NCBI GenBank assembly: GCA_964345695.1
Contig: CAYFSC010000085.1
Coordinates: 1-12,221 of the forward strand
Reading direction: 5' to 3'
DNA: 12,221 bases
Source: CAYFSC01 sp964345695
Lineage (GTDB): Bacteria; Bacteroidota; Rhodothermia; Rhodothermales; Salinibacteraceae
Shown here: in pieces, positions 1 to 5,910 of the stretch
Numbering within the stretch: position 1 is the stretch's first letter
Layout of the letters: each line of letters begins with the position of its first letter
Notes under the pieces: model-generated
The model's input: only the letters and a program-made list of their open reading frames with translations
Databases searched by the model: none
Told to the model about the DNA's origin: nothing
Position numbers and translations under genes: made by a program

Positions 1-442
1 CCTCGAACTGCTCCAGCGCTTCATCGAGCACAACGAGCGCCTCAGCCCGCTCCTCTGCCGACGCCACGTCGCGGCCCGTCGAGGACTGAAGCTCGTCCAG
101 CGACAGGACAGGCACATCGCCGCCGCGCTTTTCGGCCCGCTTGCGCTTGGCCTCGTTGATCAGGATGTGGCGCATGGCCTGGGCCGCTACGGCAAAAAAG
201 TGCGACCGGTTCTTCCAGGACTGCTCCTCCTGATCGACGAGCTTGAGGTAGGCCTCGTGGGCCAGCGCGGTGGTCTGGAGCGACGGGTCGCCCTTCCAGC
301 GCCGGCGCTGCCCGCGCGCCCGCTGGCGCAGTTCGGTATACACCCGGTCGAAGAGATCGTCGAGCACCTCGTCCTTCCCCTCGCGGAGACGGGTGAGCAG
401 CTGCGTGACATCGTTACGTGGAGCGTGCGCGCCCGCCATCAT
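1..442 (-). CDS. ECF-family RNA polymerase sigma factor (partial, 3' end off the window)
   Basis: The 147 visible residues match the group of ECF-like sigma factors with the Pfam Sigma70_ECF (PF07638) signature, which direct RNA polymerase to a dedicated promoter set. Seen directly: an N-terminal VTQLLTRLREG segment (about 12-22); the region-2 block LQTTALAHEAYLKLVDQ (about 55-71); W76 and NRSHFFAVAAQAMRHILI (about 78-95); then a basic KRKRAEKRGG stretch and the acidic linker before region 4. Family members are usually about 190 residues, so region 4.2 (the -35 recognition helix) should lie beyond base 1. The start is a tandem ATG-ATG: base 442 is used here and base 439 is equally good, with no clear Shine-Dalgarno sequence. 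The gene is divergent from the cupredoxin-like lipoprotein gene, with a 190-bp gap. No anti-sigma gene is visible. Family assignment is firm, the regulon unknown. Confidence 0.9.
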   Translation of the reverse strand, partial: MMAGAHAPRNDVTQLLTRLREGKDEVLDDLFDRVYTELRQRARGQRRRWKGDPSLQTTALAHEAYLKLVDQEEQSWKNRSHFFAVAAQAMRHILINEAKRKRAEKRGGDVPVLSLDELQSSTGRDVASAEERAEALVVLDEALEQFE

Positions 443-632
443 GGCCTGACCACTTACCCAGAATGGACTATCGACCCAAAATCAAGAAAATGTGAAGATA
501 AGAATAAGCGCTATTTGGCGTGAGAAGATTTCGCCGGATCTGCTGTGGTCTAATAGTGAAGAGGCTCCTGCCGAACCGGCCTCTCGATCCGCACACCTTG
601 GTTCTATCGAATGAACAGATACGATACATGTT

Positions 633-1583
633 ATGCAGAAGCTAAACGCCATACGCACGCTTCCCCTCGCACTTGCCCTTTCACTTCTTGCCCTTACCGG
701 ATGCGACAGCAGCAGATCCAATGAGCCTGAGGGGCCTCCTGTAGTTGAGGTGACCGCCGTCAATCATACGGCTCTCGAACTCTCTACCCGCGAGATTTCC
801 TCCGGTTGGACCACCTTTCGGTTCGTAAACCAATCGCATGCCGTTCACTTTGTCATTCTGGAAAAAATGCCCGTCGTCGATGGCGAGCAGAAGACCGTCG
901 AGGACAGCAAGGCCTTGGTGGTGCCGGTCTTCCAGAACATCATGGACGGCATCAATGGGAAGGAGCCCAGCTTCCCGGAGGCCGGATTCGAGCTGCCCGA
1001 GTGGTACTCCGACGTGGTATTCATCGGTGGACCCGGACTCACCTCGTCAGGGGGGACGAGCGAGACCACGGTGAACCTGGGGCCCGGAACGTACGTGGTC
1101 GAGTGCTACGTCAAGACGGACGAAGGGGTCTTCCATTCGACCGAAGACATGATCGAGGGGATGACCGTAACCGATGCGGCCAACGATGCGGTGCCGTCTG
1201 AGCCTACGCTCCAACTGACGGTTTCCAGCAGCGCCGGAATTACCGTGGACGGCGAGATTGACGAACCGGGCGAGCACACGGTCCAAGTAAACTTCGCCGA
1301 TCAGGCGGCCTACTCGCACTTCCTGGGGCACGACGTCCACCTCGTCCGCCTGAGCGACGACGCCGACATGGAGGAGCTGGGCGCGTGGATGAACTGGGCC
1401 GCGCCGGGCGGACTTGCCGAGCCCGCGCCCGCCGGCATCGAGTTTATCGGGGGCGCCCAGGACATGCCCGGCGGCTCTACGACCTACGTGACCGCGACCC
1501 TGGAGCCCGGCCAATACGCCTGGATCGCTGAGGTGCCCAATCCCGCCGAAAAGGGCATGCTGAAAACCTTTGCCGTTGAGTAA
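633..1583 (+). CDS. Lipoprotein with two cupredoxin-like repeats, one with a plausible type I copper site
   Basis: This 316-residue protein has a lipoprotein signal peptide: basic start, hydrophobic core about 9-20, and lipobox LTGC with Cys24 as the lipidated residue. The mature part is an internal duplication. Copy 1 spans about 37-180 and copy 2 about 192-316. Both have a beta strand containing VHF/VHL, a conserved IGG turn (131-133, 272-274), an L-x-PG-x-Y strand and a closing strand. In copy 1 the order His72, Cys158, His168, Met173 fits the ligands of a type I copper centre. In copy 2 the matching positions are His236, Ala299, no His, and Met309, so the site is lost. A periplasmic or outer-membrane electron-transfer or copper-binding role is inferred. 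No Shine-Dalgarno sequence precedes the start. A second lipoprotein gene follows 182 bp downstream. The fold call is moderate and no specific family name was recognised. Confidence 0.75.
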   Translation: MQKLNAIRTLPLALALSLLALTGCDSSRSNEPEGPPVVEVTAVNHTALELSTREISSGWTTFRFVNQSHAVHFVILEKMPVVDGEQKTVEDSKALVVPVFQNIMDGINGKEPSFPEAGFELPEWYSDVVFIGGPGLTSSGGTSETTVNLGPGTYVVECYVKTDEGVFHSTEDMIEGMTVTDAANDAVPSEPTLQLTVSSSAGITVDGEIDEPGEHTVQVNFADQAAYSHFLGHDVHLVRLSDDADMEELGAWMNWAAPGGLAEPAPAGIEFIGGAQDMPGGSTTYVTATLEPGQYAWIAEVPNPAEKGMLKTFAVE

Positions 1584-1765
1584 CTCCACGGAACCCCGAT
1601 TTTCCCCAGGTCCATGAACGAGGGGGTGTCCGAAGGGAAAGCCCTCCGTGGGCGAAGGCCTTTCGGCATTCCCCGGACGCTTCCGGAGTCGCCTCTGATC
1701 GGGAGGTTCCTCATCTCTGGGCGCGGTTCCGCACCCAATCTCCCATTCCAAATCCCATTGAAACC

Positions 1766-2422
1766 ATGAAACGACGAACGGCAGTACTCGCACTTGCATT
1801 CTCATTTGGACTTCTCATCACCGCATGCGACGCGACCGCCCCGACGACCTCAACAGAGGCGATCCCGGCGGAGACGCAGGCGGCCGCAAACCAGGGGCCC
1901 GCCGCCTCGCAGAAACCGATCAAGCAGACCGGTTCTCTGTTTGCGGTTGACCTGGACCCGGATGATGACATCACGTATCCGGAGGAAGAGAACCCAGCCG
2001 GGATGATGGCCCTTCGCCGCAATCCGAAAAGCGGCGTCCTCTCGTGGCAGATCAAGAGCTCTGCCTTTAACCCGGGACACGCTTTCACCGTCTGGATCGG
2101 CAACTTCGACGATCCGGCGTTGACGAACGGGGGCCGGGGTGCAGGAGGCCTCGTCGGTGGCAATGGGCAATTCACCGCCTCGGGCAACCACTGCATCTGG
2201 CCTTTGGTCACCTTTACGGACGGGGGCTTCGAGCCTGGAACGAAACCCGACTGCTCGAAGATCGACGGGGAGGGTCCGATCACCGTCTTCGTGCTCGACC
2301 ATCGGGACTGGAACCCCGGGGACATCTTGGAGCGCTGGGATCCGAACGGCGCGCGGCCCGACGACGACACTGCGACCGAACTTGCCGGCTTCCTGGTCGC
2401 CAGCTTCGACCCTGTAAACTGA
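1766..2422 (+). CDS. Secreted lipoprotein of unknown function
   Basis: The 218-residue product starts with a type II signal peptide: KRR, a hydrophobic core about 6-18, and lipobox ITAC with Cys21. A low-complexity Thr/Ala/Gln-rich linker follows (about 22-55), then a compact domain. The domain contains SWQIKSSAFNPGHAFTVWIG (about 93-112), a Gly-rich loop (about 121-134) and a C-terminal ITVFVLDHRDWNPGDI block. The 'hAFTVWxxxFxxP' pattern resembles a widespread but uncharacterised class of secreted proteins with a 'AYTxWWVxFNNP' motif. That resemblance is from memory and is not a family call. Two Cys residues near 144 and 163 could form a disulfide. The gene has no Shine-Dalgarno sequence, follows the cupredoxin-like gene in the same direction and could share its transcript. 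A strong terminator lies 174 bp downstream. Confidence 0.75.
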   Translation: MKRRTAVLALAFSFGLLITACDATAPTTSTEAIPAETQAAANQGPAASQKPIKQTGSLFAVDLDPDDDITYPEEENPAGMMALRRNPKSGVLSWQIKSSAFNPGHAFTVWIGNFDDPALTNGGRGAGGLVGGNGQFTASGNHCIWPLVTFTDGGFEPGTKPDCSKIDGEGPITVFVLDHRDWNPGDILERWDPNGARPDDDTATELAGFLVASFDPVN

Positions 2423-2424
2423 CA

Positions 2425-2573
2425 CCTGAGAGTCCGTCTATGAAGATTTCCACGGTCACCCCAGGAGTACTTCACTGCGGGGCAGCACTAGCTTCGCGTC
2501 GCTTCGCTGCGCTCAGGGCGCTGCGACTTCGCCCATTTTGGCGTCTCGTTTACTTCATAGACGCACTCTGAGG
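2425..2573. repeat. 149-bp MITE-like element with 21-bp imperfect terminal inverted repeats
   Basis: The left end (2425-2445, CCTGAGAGTCCGTCTATGAAG without its first base) and the right end (2553-2573) are reverse complements at 19 of 21 positions. The two mismatches are a G/C swap near the outer end and a C/G swap in the middle. The 107-bp interior has no ORF and is rich in CGCTTCGCTGCGCTC-type sequence. The left end begins 3 bp after the stop of the preceding lipoprotein gene. The element separates that gene from its terminator. No convincing target-site duplication was seen. The inverted ends are directly visible; mobility is inferred. Confidence 0.5.
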
Positions 2574-2595
2574 GCCTTCGATCAGAGTTGACCAT

Positions 2596-2632
2596 GCCCC
2601 GGCCTGTGCGAAGGCAGGCCGGGGCTTTGTTT
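2596..2632 (+). terminator. Strong intrinsic terminator for the lipoprotein transcript
   Basis: A perfect 11-bp GC-rich stem (GCCCCGGCCTG at 2596-2606 with CAGGCCGGGGC at 2615-2625) encloses an 8-base loop and is followed directly by TTTGTTT. The T tract is only on the plus-strand side, so it serves transcripts arriving from the left, namely the lipoprotein gene ending at 2422. Confidence 0.92.
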
Positions 2633-2739
2633 ATCGCCTCTCGATTTTACGCAGGGCAATCGCATCAACTACGGAAACGTCCTACACCGTCGCTCTGAGC
2701 CTGAGTACATGTTTAGCGATTCCGAACGCTGAGGGTTTA

Positions 2740-2901
2740 TCGTGGGGGATGGCGGCCCCAACCGATCATACCGACCTGGAGCCGCTGCAAGAGCCACACG
2801 AGCGCACCCACTTTGCCGGGGAGCACACTTCGGTCCTGCGCTCGACGATGGAGGGGGGCGCTTCGCTCCGGCATTCGGGCGGCGAAGGAGGTGAGCATAA
2901 T
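2740..2901 (+). pseudogene. C-terminal remnant of a flavin-containing amine oxidase, frameshifted
   Basis: Read in the frame of the ATG at 2749, the sequence gives DHTDLEPLQEPHERTHFAGE followed by HTSVLRSTMEG. This is the C-terminal FAD-contact motif of the monoamine oxidase family (typically G-R-h-h-FAGEHTS...MEGA-x-x-SG-x-RAA). After ATG-GAG at 2848-2853 the run of six G (2853-2858) has one base too many. In the +1 frame the rest of the motif continues as GALRSGIRAAKEV (about 2857-2894). The family normally has about 400 or more residues upstream, and none of that is visible: the preceding 110 bp show no recognisable domain and the neighbour's terminator comes next. It is therefore a decayed 3' fragment, unless the left boundary is an assembly error. 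The left edge given here is approximate. Confidence 0.7.
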
Positions 2902-2965
2902 ACCAAATCCTGATGCAGGATTCGGGGATGGATGTGAGGACGTGTGGAGGAATGGAAGCGAAGTA

Positions 2966-2999
2966 CCTCCACACCTCCATCCTTCCACCCCTCCACCCT
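2966..2999. repeat. Degenerate 7-8 bp pyrimidine-rich tandem repeat
   Basis: The run contains CCTCCACA, CCTCCAT, CCTTCCA, CCCCTCCA and CCC, that is, repeated CCnnCCA units of 7-8 bp. Its first nine bases also form the right arm of a hairpin with GTGTGGAGG at 2942-2950. It lies between the amine oxidase remnant and the stop of the dehydrogenase gene. It resembles short tandemly repeated repetitive (STRR) sequences of bacteria, but only by pattern. Confidence 0.45.
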
Positions 3000-3022
3000 G
3001 AACGAAGCTTGCGGAGTTCGTA

Positions 3023-4657
3023 TCACCCTCCAGCGGCGATGGCCTGGGCGGCGAGGCGCCCGCCGAGGATGCAGGTGCCGAGGAAGGTGCCCTCCAGGGA
3101 GCGCAGCCCGTGGATGCCCCCCCCGCCGAAGCCCGCCGCTTCGCCCACGGCATAGAGGCCAGGAATGGGATCTTGTGCTCCATCCGGTGCGGGCGGTTGC
3201 AGGACGCGCCCGTCGAGGTCCGTCTGCAGGCCGCCGAGCGTCTTGCGCGAGAGGATGAACTCGCGGATCGCTACGAGCGGCTTGGCGTCGGGGTCGAAGA
3301 TGGGCTGAAAGTTGCAGGTTCGCGCGCGGTCGCCGCGGTACCGGCGAAGGTGCGCAATGCGGCGGAGCTGCTCGTCGTTGTGGTATGTCGATCCGCGTGC
3401 GATCTGCTGGTCGTATCGCGTCACCGCGTCGCGAAGAAGTTCGACCTCCACGTCGTCGGTGCCGGTGCAGGCGTTCATCTTCGCGACGAGCGCCTCCAGG
3501 GTGTCGGCCACGACCACGTCCGGGCACCGCGCGGCGAGGTCGCGGATCGTGCCGTCGTCGCCGCGGAGCACGCGCTTGAGGAAGGAGAGCGGCTTCTGAT
3601 CGCGAATGGCGTCGTTGTACTCCGAGCCCGAGATGGCAAGTTCTTTGGCGGCGATCGTCCAGTTCATGACCTGCCACGAGTACTGCTTCTCCTGGGCGCC
3701 GATGCGCTCGACGAGATACCGTGTGTCGTAGCCCGAGACGAGCGGATTCGGCCCGATGCGCTCGCCGCGGTGGTTCACCCAGAGGGCCGACTTCGGGGGG
3801 ACGATGCTCAGCGCGTCGTACGGTTTGCCTGCAGGCTCGGGATGGTGGACGCCGGCGGCGTAGAGCCAGTGCTTGTCCATGTGCGTGACGTTCGCGCCGA
3901 CCGTTGCCGCGGCGTCGTGCATGGTGCCGTCGGCGTACTGGTGCGAGCCGTTCAGCACGGTCTCCGGCGGGTCGCCCCACGGCGCATACCAGTGCTGCTT
4001 GAGCCGCTCGATGTCGCCGCAGATGCCGCCCGCGGCGATGACGGTTTGCCCGCCGGTGGCGCGGAAAGATGTGCCCGTTTGCTCGTCGGTGCCGCGGACG
4101 CCCGTCACGCGGCCGTTTTCGGTGACGAGATCGGTGACGTGGTGGCGGAAGCGGACGGTGAGCCGGTCGGCATGCTGGTGGGAGCGGAGGGCGCCGATGA
4201 GCGTTTCGGTCAGGGCCTTCCCGGTGCCCCATACCATGTGGAAGCGCGGCACCGAGTTGCCCGGCTGGTAGAGTCCGCGCTCCACCCAGTGGACGACGGG
4301 AACAAACGAAATGCCGTGCCCGCGCAGCCAGCGGTAGACGTCCTCCCGGCAGCGGTGGACGTACTGCTCGGCCCACCGCTTCGGCCAGGTCGCATCGTCC
4401 TCGAACTCGGCGAAGGAATGCCAGTCCTGAAGGGCCAGCGCGGGCGAATCCTTGATGCCCGCGAGGCGCTGCTGTGGGGTGTCGACAAAAAAGATGCCCC
4501 CGAACGACCACCGCGCCAGCCCGCCGAACCGGTCGGCCGTGTCGCGGTCGAGAAGAAGAACACGGTGCTTGTGCTCCAGCAGCTCCAGCGCCGTCGTGAT
4601 GCCGGCGATGCCCCCGCCGACGATCACGACATCGGCCTCGTAGATTGCGTCAGGCAT
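3023..4657 (-). CDS. FAD-binding dehydrogenase (3-ketosteroid dehydrogenase/fumarate reductase-like flavoprotein)
   Basis: The 544-residue product is a cytosolic flavoprotein. The N-terminal Rossmann motif is VVIVGGGIAG (10-19) with Asp37 at the end of the second strand, the usual contact to the FAD ribose. A second FAD-binding block at about 498-544 (IPGLYAVGEAAGFGGGGIHG, then LRSLEGTFLG) closes the fold. The length fits the roughly 550-residue 'FAD-binding dehydrogenase' group related to the FAD_binding_2 family. The substrate cannot be read from the sequence. The frame is open further upstream to 4807, but the start at 4657 (MPDAIYEADVVIVGGG) places the dinucleotide fold at the normal distance from the N-terminus, and the upstream extension is Arg/Ser-rich non-domain sequence. 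No Shine-Dalgarno sequence is seen. It is divergent from crcB, with 180 bp between the starts. Confidence 0.88.
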   Translation of the reverse strand: MPDAIYEADVVIVGGGIAGITTALELLEHKHRVLLLDRDTADRFGGLARWSFGGIFFVDTPQQRLAGIKDSPALALQDWHSFAEFEDDATWPKRWAEQYVHRCREDVYRWLRGHGISFVPVVHWVERGLYQPGNSVPRFHMVWGTGKALTETLIGALRSHQHADRLTVRFRHHVTDLVTENGRVTGVRGTDEQTGTSFRATGGQTVIAAGGICGDIERLKQHWYAPWGDPPETVLNGSHQYADGTMHDAAATVGANVTHMDKHWLYAAGVHHPEPAGKPYDALSIVPPKSALWVNHRGERIGPNPLVSGYDTRYLVERIGAQEKQYSWQVMNWTIAAKELAISGSEYNDAIRDQKPLSFLKRVLRGDDGTIRDLAARCPDVVVADTLEALVAKMNACTGTDDVEVELLRDAVTRYDQQIARGSTYHNDEQLRRIAHLRRYRGDRARTCNFQPIFDPDAKPLVAIREFILSRKTLGGLQTDLDGRVLQPPAPDGAQDPIPGLYAVGEAAGFGGGGIHGLRSLEGTFLGTCILGGRLAAQAIAAGG

Positions 4658-4732
4658 GATGCGCGCGGGCGAGTGGACGGGATGCGTGAAGGGGACGACC
4701 GCGGACTCTCGCCGTCCCTGCCGATCTCTTTC

Positions 4733-4792
4733 GAAACTCGGAACGCACTGCGCGAAACTCAACCCTGCAAGCGCTGAACTCCGAACGTACCG
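4733..4792. repeat. Degenerate about 21-bp tandem repeat in the dehydrogenase/crcB intergenic region
   Basis: Three imperfect units are visible: GAAACTCGGAACGC at 4733, GAAACTCAACCCTGC at 4754 and GAACTCCGAACG at 4776, spaced 21-22 bp apart. They lie between the divergent starts of the dehydrogenase and the fluoride channel. Function is unknown; they could be a decayed repeat or binding sites. Confidence 0.4.
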
Positions 4793-4837
4793 TCCCGTAC
4801 GCGTCATTCGATTCGTTCAACCGTCCCCGCCGCACGT

Positions 4838-5218
4838 ATGACTCGACTCCTCGCCGTTCTTTTCGGAGGCGCCACCGGGGCGCTGCTGCGCTACGCGACC
4901 GGGCTGCTCGTGAGCCAGTACGCCGGATCGTCATTTCCGTGGGCGACGTGGGTGGTCAACCTCGTCGGGTGTGTACTGATCGGGGCAGCCGTGCCGCTGC
5001 TCGGCGCGCTACAGCTGGGGGAGGAGGTGCGTTTGTTTTTGGTGGTTGGTCTGCTCGGCTCCTTCACGACGTTCTCGACGTACAGCCTGGACACCCTTGC
5101 CCTGCTGGGCGACGGACGAAGTGGGGCGGCCTTCGCGAATGCGGCTGGAAGCCTGGCTCTTGGGCTGCTCTGTGTGTGGATGGGTCGGACGCTGGCGGAG
5201 TGGATGCTCGCTGGGTAG
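4838..5218 (+). CDS. crcB: CrcB/Fluc fluoride ion channel
   Basis: This 126-residue membrane protein exports fluoride as a small dual-topology dimer in the inner membrane, protecting the cell from fluoride. Four hydrophobic segments are visible (about 3-27, 35-58, 64-90, 95-122). The family signatures are all present: GGATGALLRY (10-19), the PWATWVVNLVGC segment with the conserved Asn41, and GLLGSFTTFSTYSLD (71-85). In the last motif Phe79 matches the first pore Phe and Tyr82 sits where many members have the second Phe. The length is normal. There is no fluoride riboswitch that I can recognise in the 180-bp upstream gap and no clear Shine-Dalgarno sequence. The stop codon lies inside an 18-bp tandem duplication. 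It is convergent with the small acidic protein gene, with 48 bp between the ends. Confidence 0.95.
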   Translation: MTRLLAVLFGGATGALLRYATGLLVSQYAGSSFPWATWVVNLVGCVLIGAAVPLLGALQLGEEVRLFLVVGLLGSFTTFSTYSLDTLALLGDGRSGAAFANAAGSLALGLLCVWMGRTLAEWMLAG

Positions 5219-5242
5219 AAGGAACTCGCTGGGCAGAAGGAA
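5207..5242. repeat. 18-bp tandem duplication spanning the crcB stop codon
   Basis: CTCGCTGGGTAGAAGGAA (5207-5224) is directly followed by CTCGCTGGGCAGAAGGAA (5225-5242). The copies differ at a single base, and that base makes the TAG stop in copy 1 and CAG in copy 2. The duplication covers the last three codons of crcB. Confidence 0.85.
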
Positions 5243-5266
5243 AACGTCCTTCATCCCAACAGGCTG

Positions 5267-5686
5267 TTACGTCGCATTCCGGGTCTTTTTCTGGGCCACG
5301 TCGTCCTTCTCGGCCCGCAGCGTCGCATGGCTGGGGCGAGCGTTCAAGTAGTCCCGCATCTCCTGCAGAAATGCGTCGACTACAGCATTGCGCTCCTCCA
5401 GGGAGAGCGACTGTTCGGGGTCGGGCACGTCGAGGATGACCAGTTCGATGTCGGTGAGGTGGCCGGGATCGGTGGAGGCGAATCCGAGGTCGACATAGGG
5501 CGGCGTTTCTTCCCGCCGATGTCGCAGGACGCAGGCCGACCCCCCCTTCTCCTCTGCATAGTGCGCCGACTCGTCTTCTAAGTAGTGCCAGTCGGGGGAG
5601 GCGTCGGCGAAATCTTCCAGCAGTTCCAGCGGCGTGAGCTTGGCGTTCTTGTCGGGCGTGAGGGCAATGTGGACGATGGTTTCCAT
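5267..5686 (-). CDS. Small acidic protein of unknown function
   Basis: The product has 139 residues if translation starts at METIVHIALTPDKN (5686). It has no signal peptide, no membrane segment and no motif that I recognise. It is rich in Asp/Glu with a mixed alpha/beta look (strands around IVHIAL and IELVILDVP, helices around LELLEDFAD and LEERNAVVDAFLQEMRDYL), and the last 20 residues are basic and probably disordered. The frame is open to another ATG at 5728, adding 14 residues encoded by a heptamer-type repeat (PESRNQNPETE). The repeat looks like leader DNA, so the shorter start is preferred. Neither start has a Shine-Dalgarno sequence. It is convergent with crcB and runs in the same direction as the upstream usp gene, 224 bp away. 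The consistent acidic composition suggests a real gene. Confidence 0.65.
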   Translation of the reverse strand: METIVHIALTPDKNAKLTPLELLEDFADASPDWHYLEDESAHYAEEKGGSACVLRHRREETPPYVDLGFASTDPGHLTDIELVILDVPDPEQSLSLEERNAVVDAFLQEMRDYLNARPSHATLRAEKDDVAQKKTRNAT

Positions 5687-5689
5687 TTC

Positions 5690-5725
5690 GGTTTCGGGGT
5701 TCTGGTTTCGGGATTCTGGCTTTCG
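5690..5725. repeat. 14-bp (2 x 7) tandem repeat just upstream of the small acidic protein gene
   Basis: GGTTTCGGGGTTCT (5690-5703) is followed by GGTTTCGGGATTCT (5704-5717) and a partial third copy GGCTTTCG (5718-5725). On the minus strand each unit splits into CCAGAAY and CCCGAAA heptamers. The array ends 3 bp before the preferred start codon of the small acidic protein gene. Confidence 0.75.
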
Positions 5726-5910
5726 CATGCGCAGGGAGGTCGCCGGGTTGAGGGCACCTACCCGTACGGGAAGCCTCTCATTACTCGGAGCGTGTCGCTG
5801 GGAGACGGATCAAGCCGGGGTTGCCTCCGTGAGGGCGGTAGGCCACGAACCCGGTAAAAGTCCTCGACCGCCACGTGCAGGGCGCCTCCTTCCACCGCGC
5901 AACAGTCCGG

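Larger units (their letters stand above)
2423..3022. other. 600-bp stretch without an intact gene
   Basis: This gap holds, in order, the inverted-repeat element, the intrinsic terminator, about 105 bp (2633-2739) in which nothing was recognised, the amine oxidase remnant, a 7-bp palindrome with a 3-base loop (AATCCTG-ATG-CAGGATT, 2906-2922), a 9-bp hairpin (2942-2974) and a pyrimidine-rich repeat. The hairpin has no T tract on either strand. Small open frames here look like chance frames. Confidence 0.7.

Noticed and set aside
598..625. TTGGTT-N16-TACGAT as the promoter of the cupredoxin-like gene, which would give a leaderless mRNA.
   Set aside because: Both boxes match the consensus weakly (3 of 6 and 4 of 6), which is within chance for this AT-richer gap.
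1719..1736. GGGCGCGG-TT-CCGCACCC as a terminator of the first lipoprotein gene or a leader structure of the second.
   Set aside because: It has one mismatch, a very short loop and no following T tract. It is possible as RNA structure but not supported as a terminator.
2749..2913. A 54-codon plus-strand ORF as a small intact gene.
   Set aside because: Its content is the amine oxidase C-terminal motif broken by a frameshift, so it is better explained as a pseudogene remnant.
3110..4777. A 555-codon open frame on the plus strand opposite the FAD dehydrogenase.
   Set aside because: It is a shadow of the GC-rich dehydrogenase gene. Its translation has no domain and is rich in Ala/Arg/Val/Asp, as expected from the antisense of such a gene, while the minus strand has clear FAD motifs.
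4658..4837. A fluoride riboswitch upstream of crcB.
   Set aside because: I looked for the conserved GGnGAUGG start and the pseudoknot and CUCCUAC-like parts of the crcB motif and did not see them in the 180-bp gap.
5236..5252. GAAGG-AAAACGT-CCTTC hairpin as a terminator between the convergent crcB and unknown gene.
   Set aside because: The stem is only 5 bp and there is no T tract on either strand.
5729..5910. A possible minus-strand gene fragment between the Usp stop and the small acidic protein gene.
   Set aside because: A short open frame exists but has no start codon in a sensible place and no recognisable motif.
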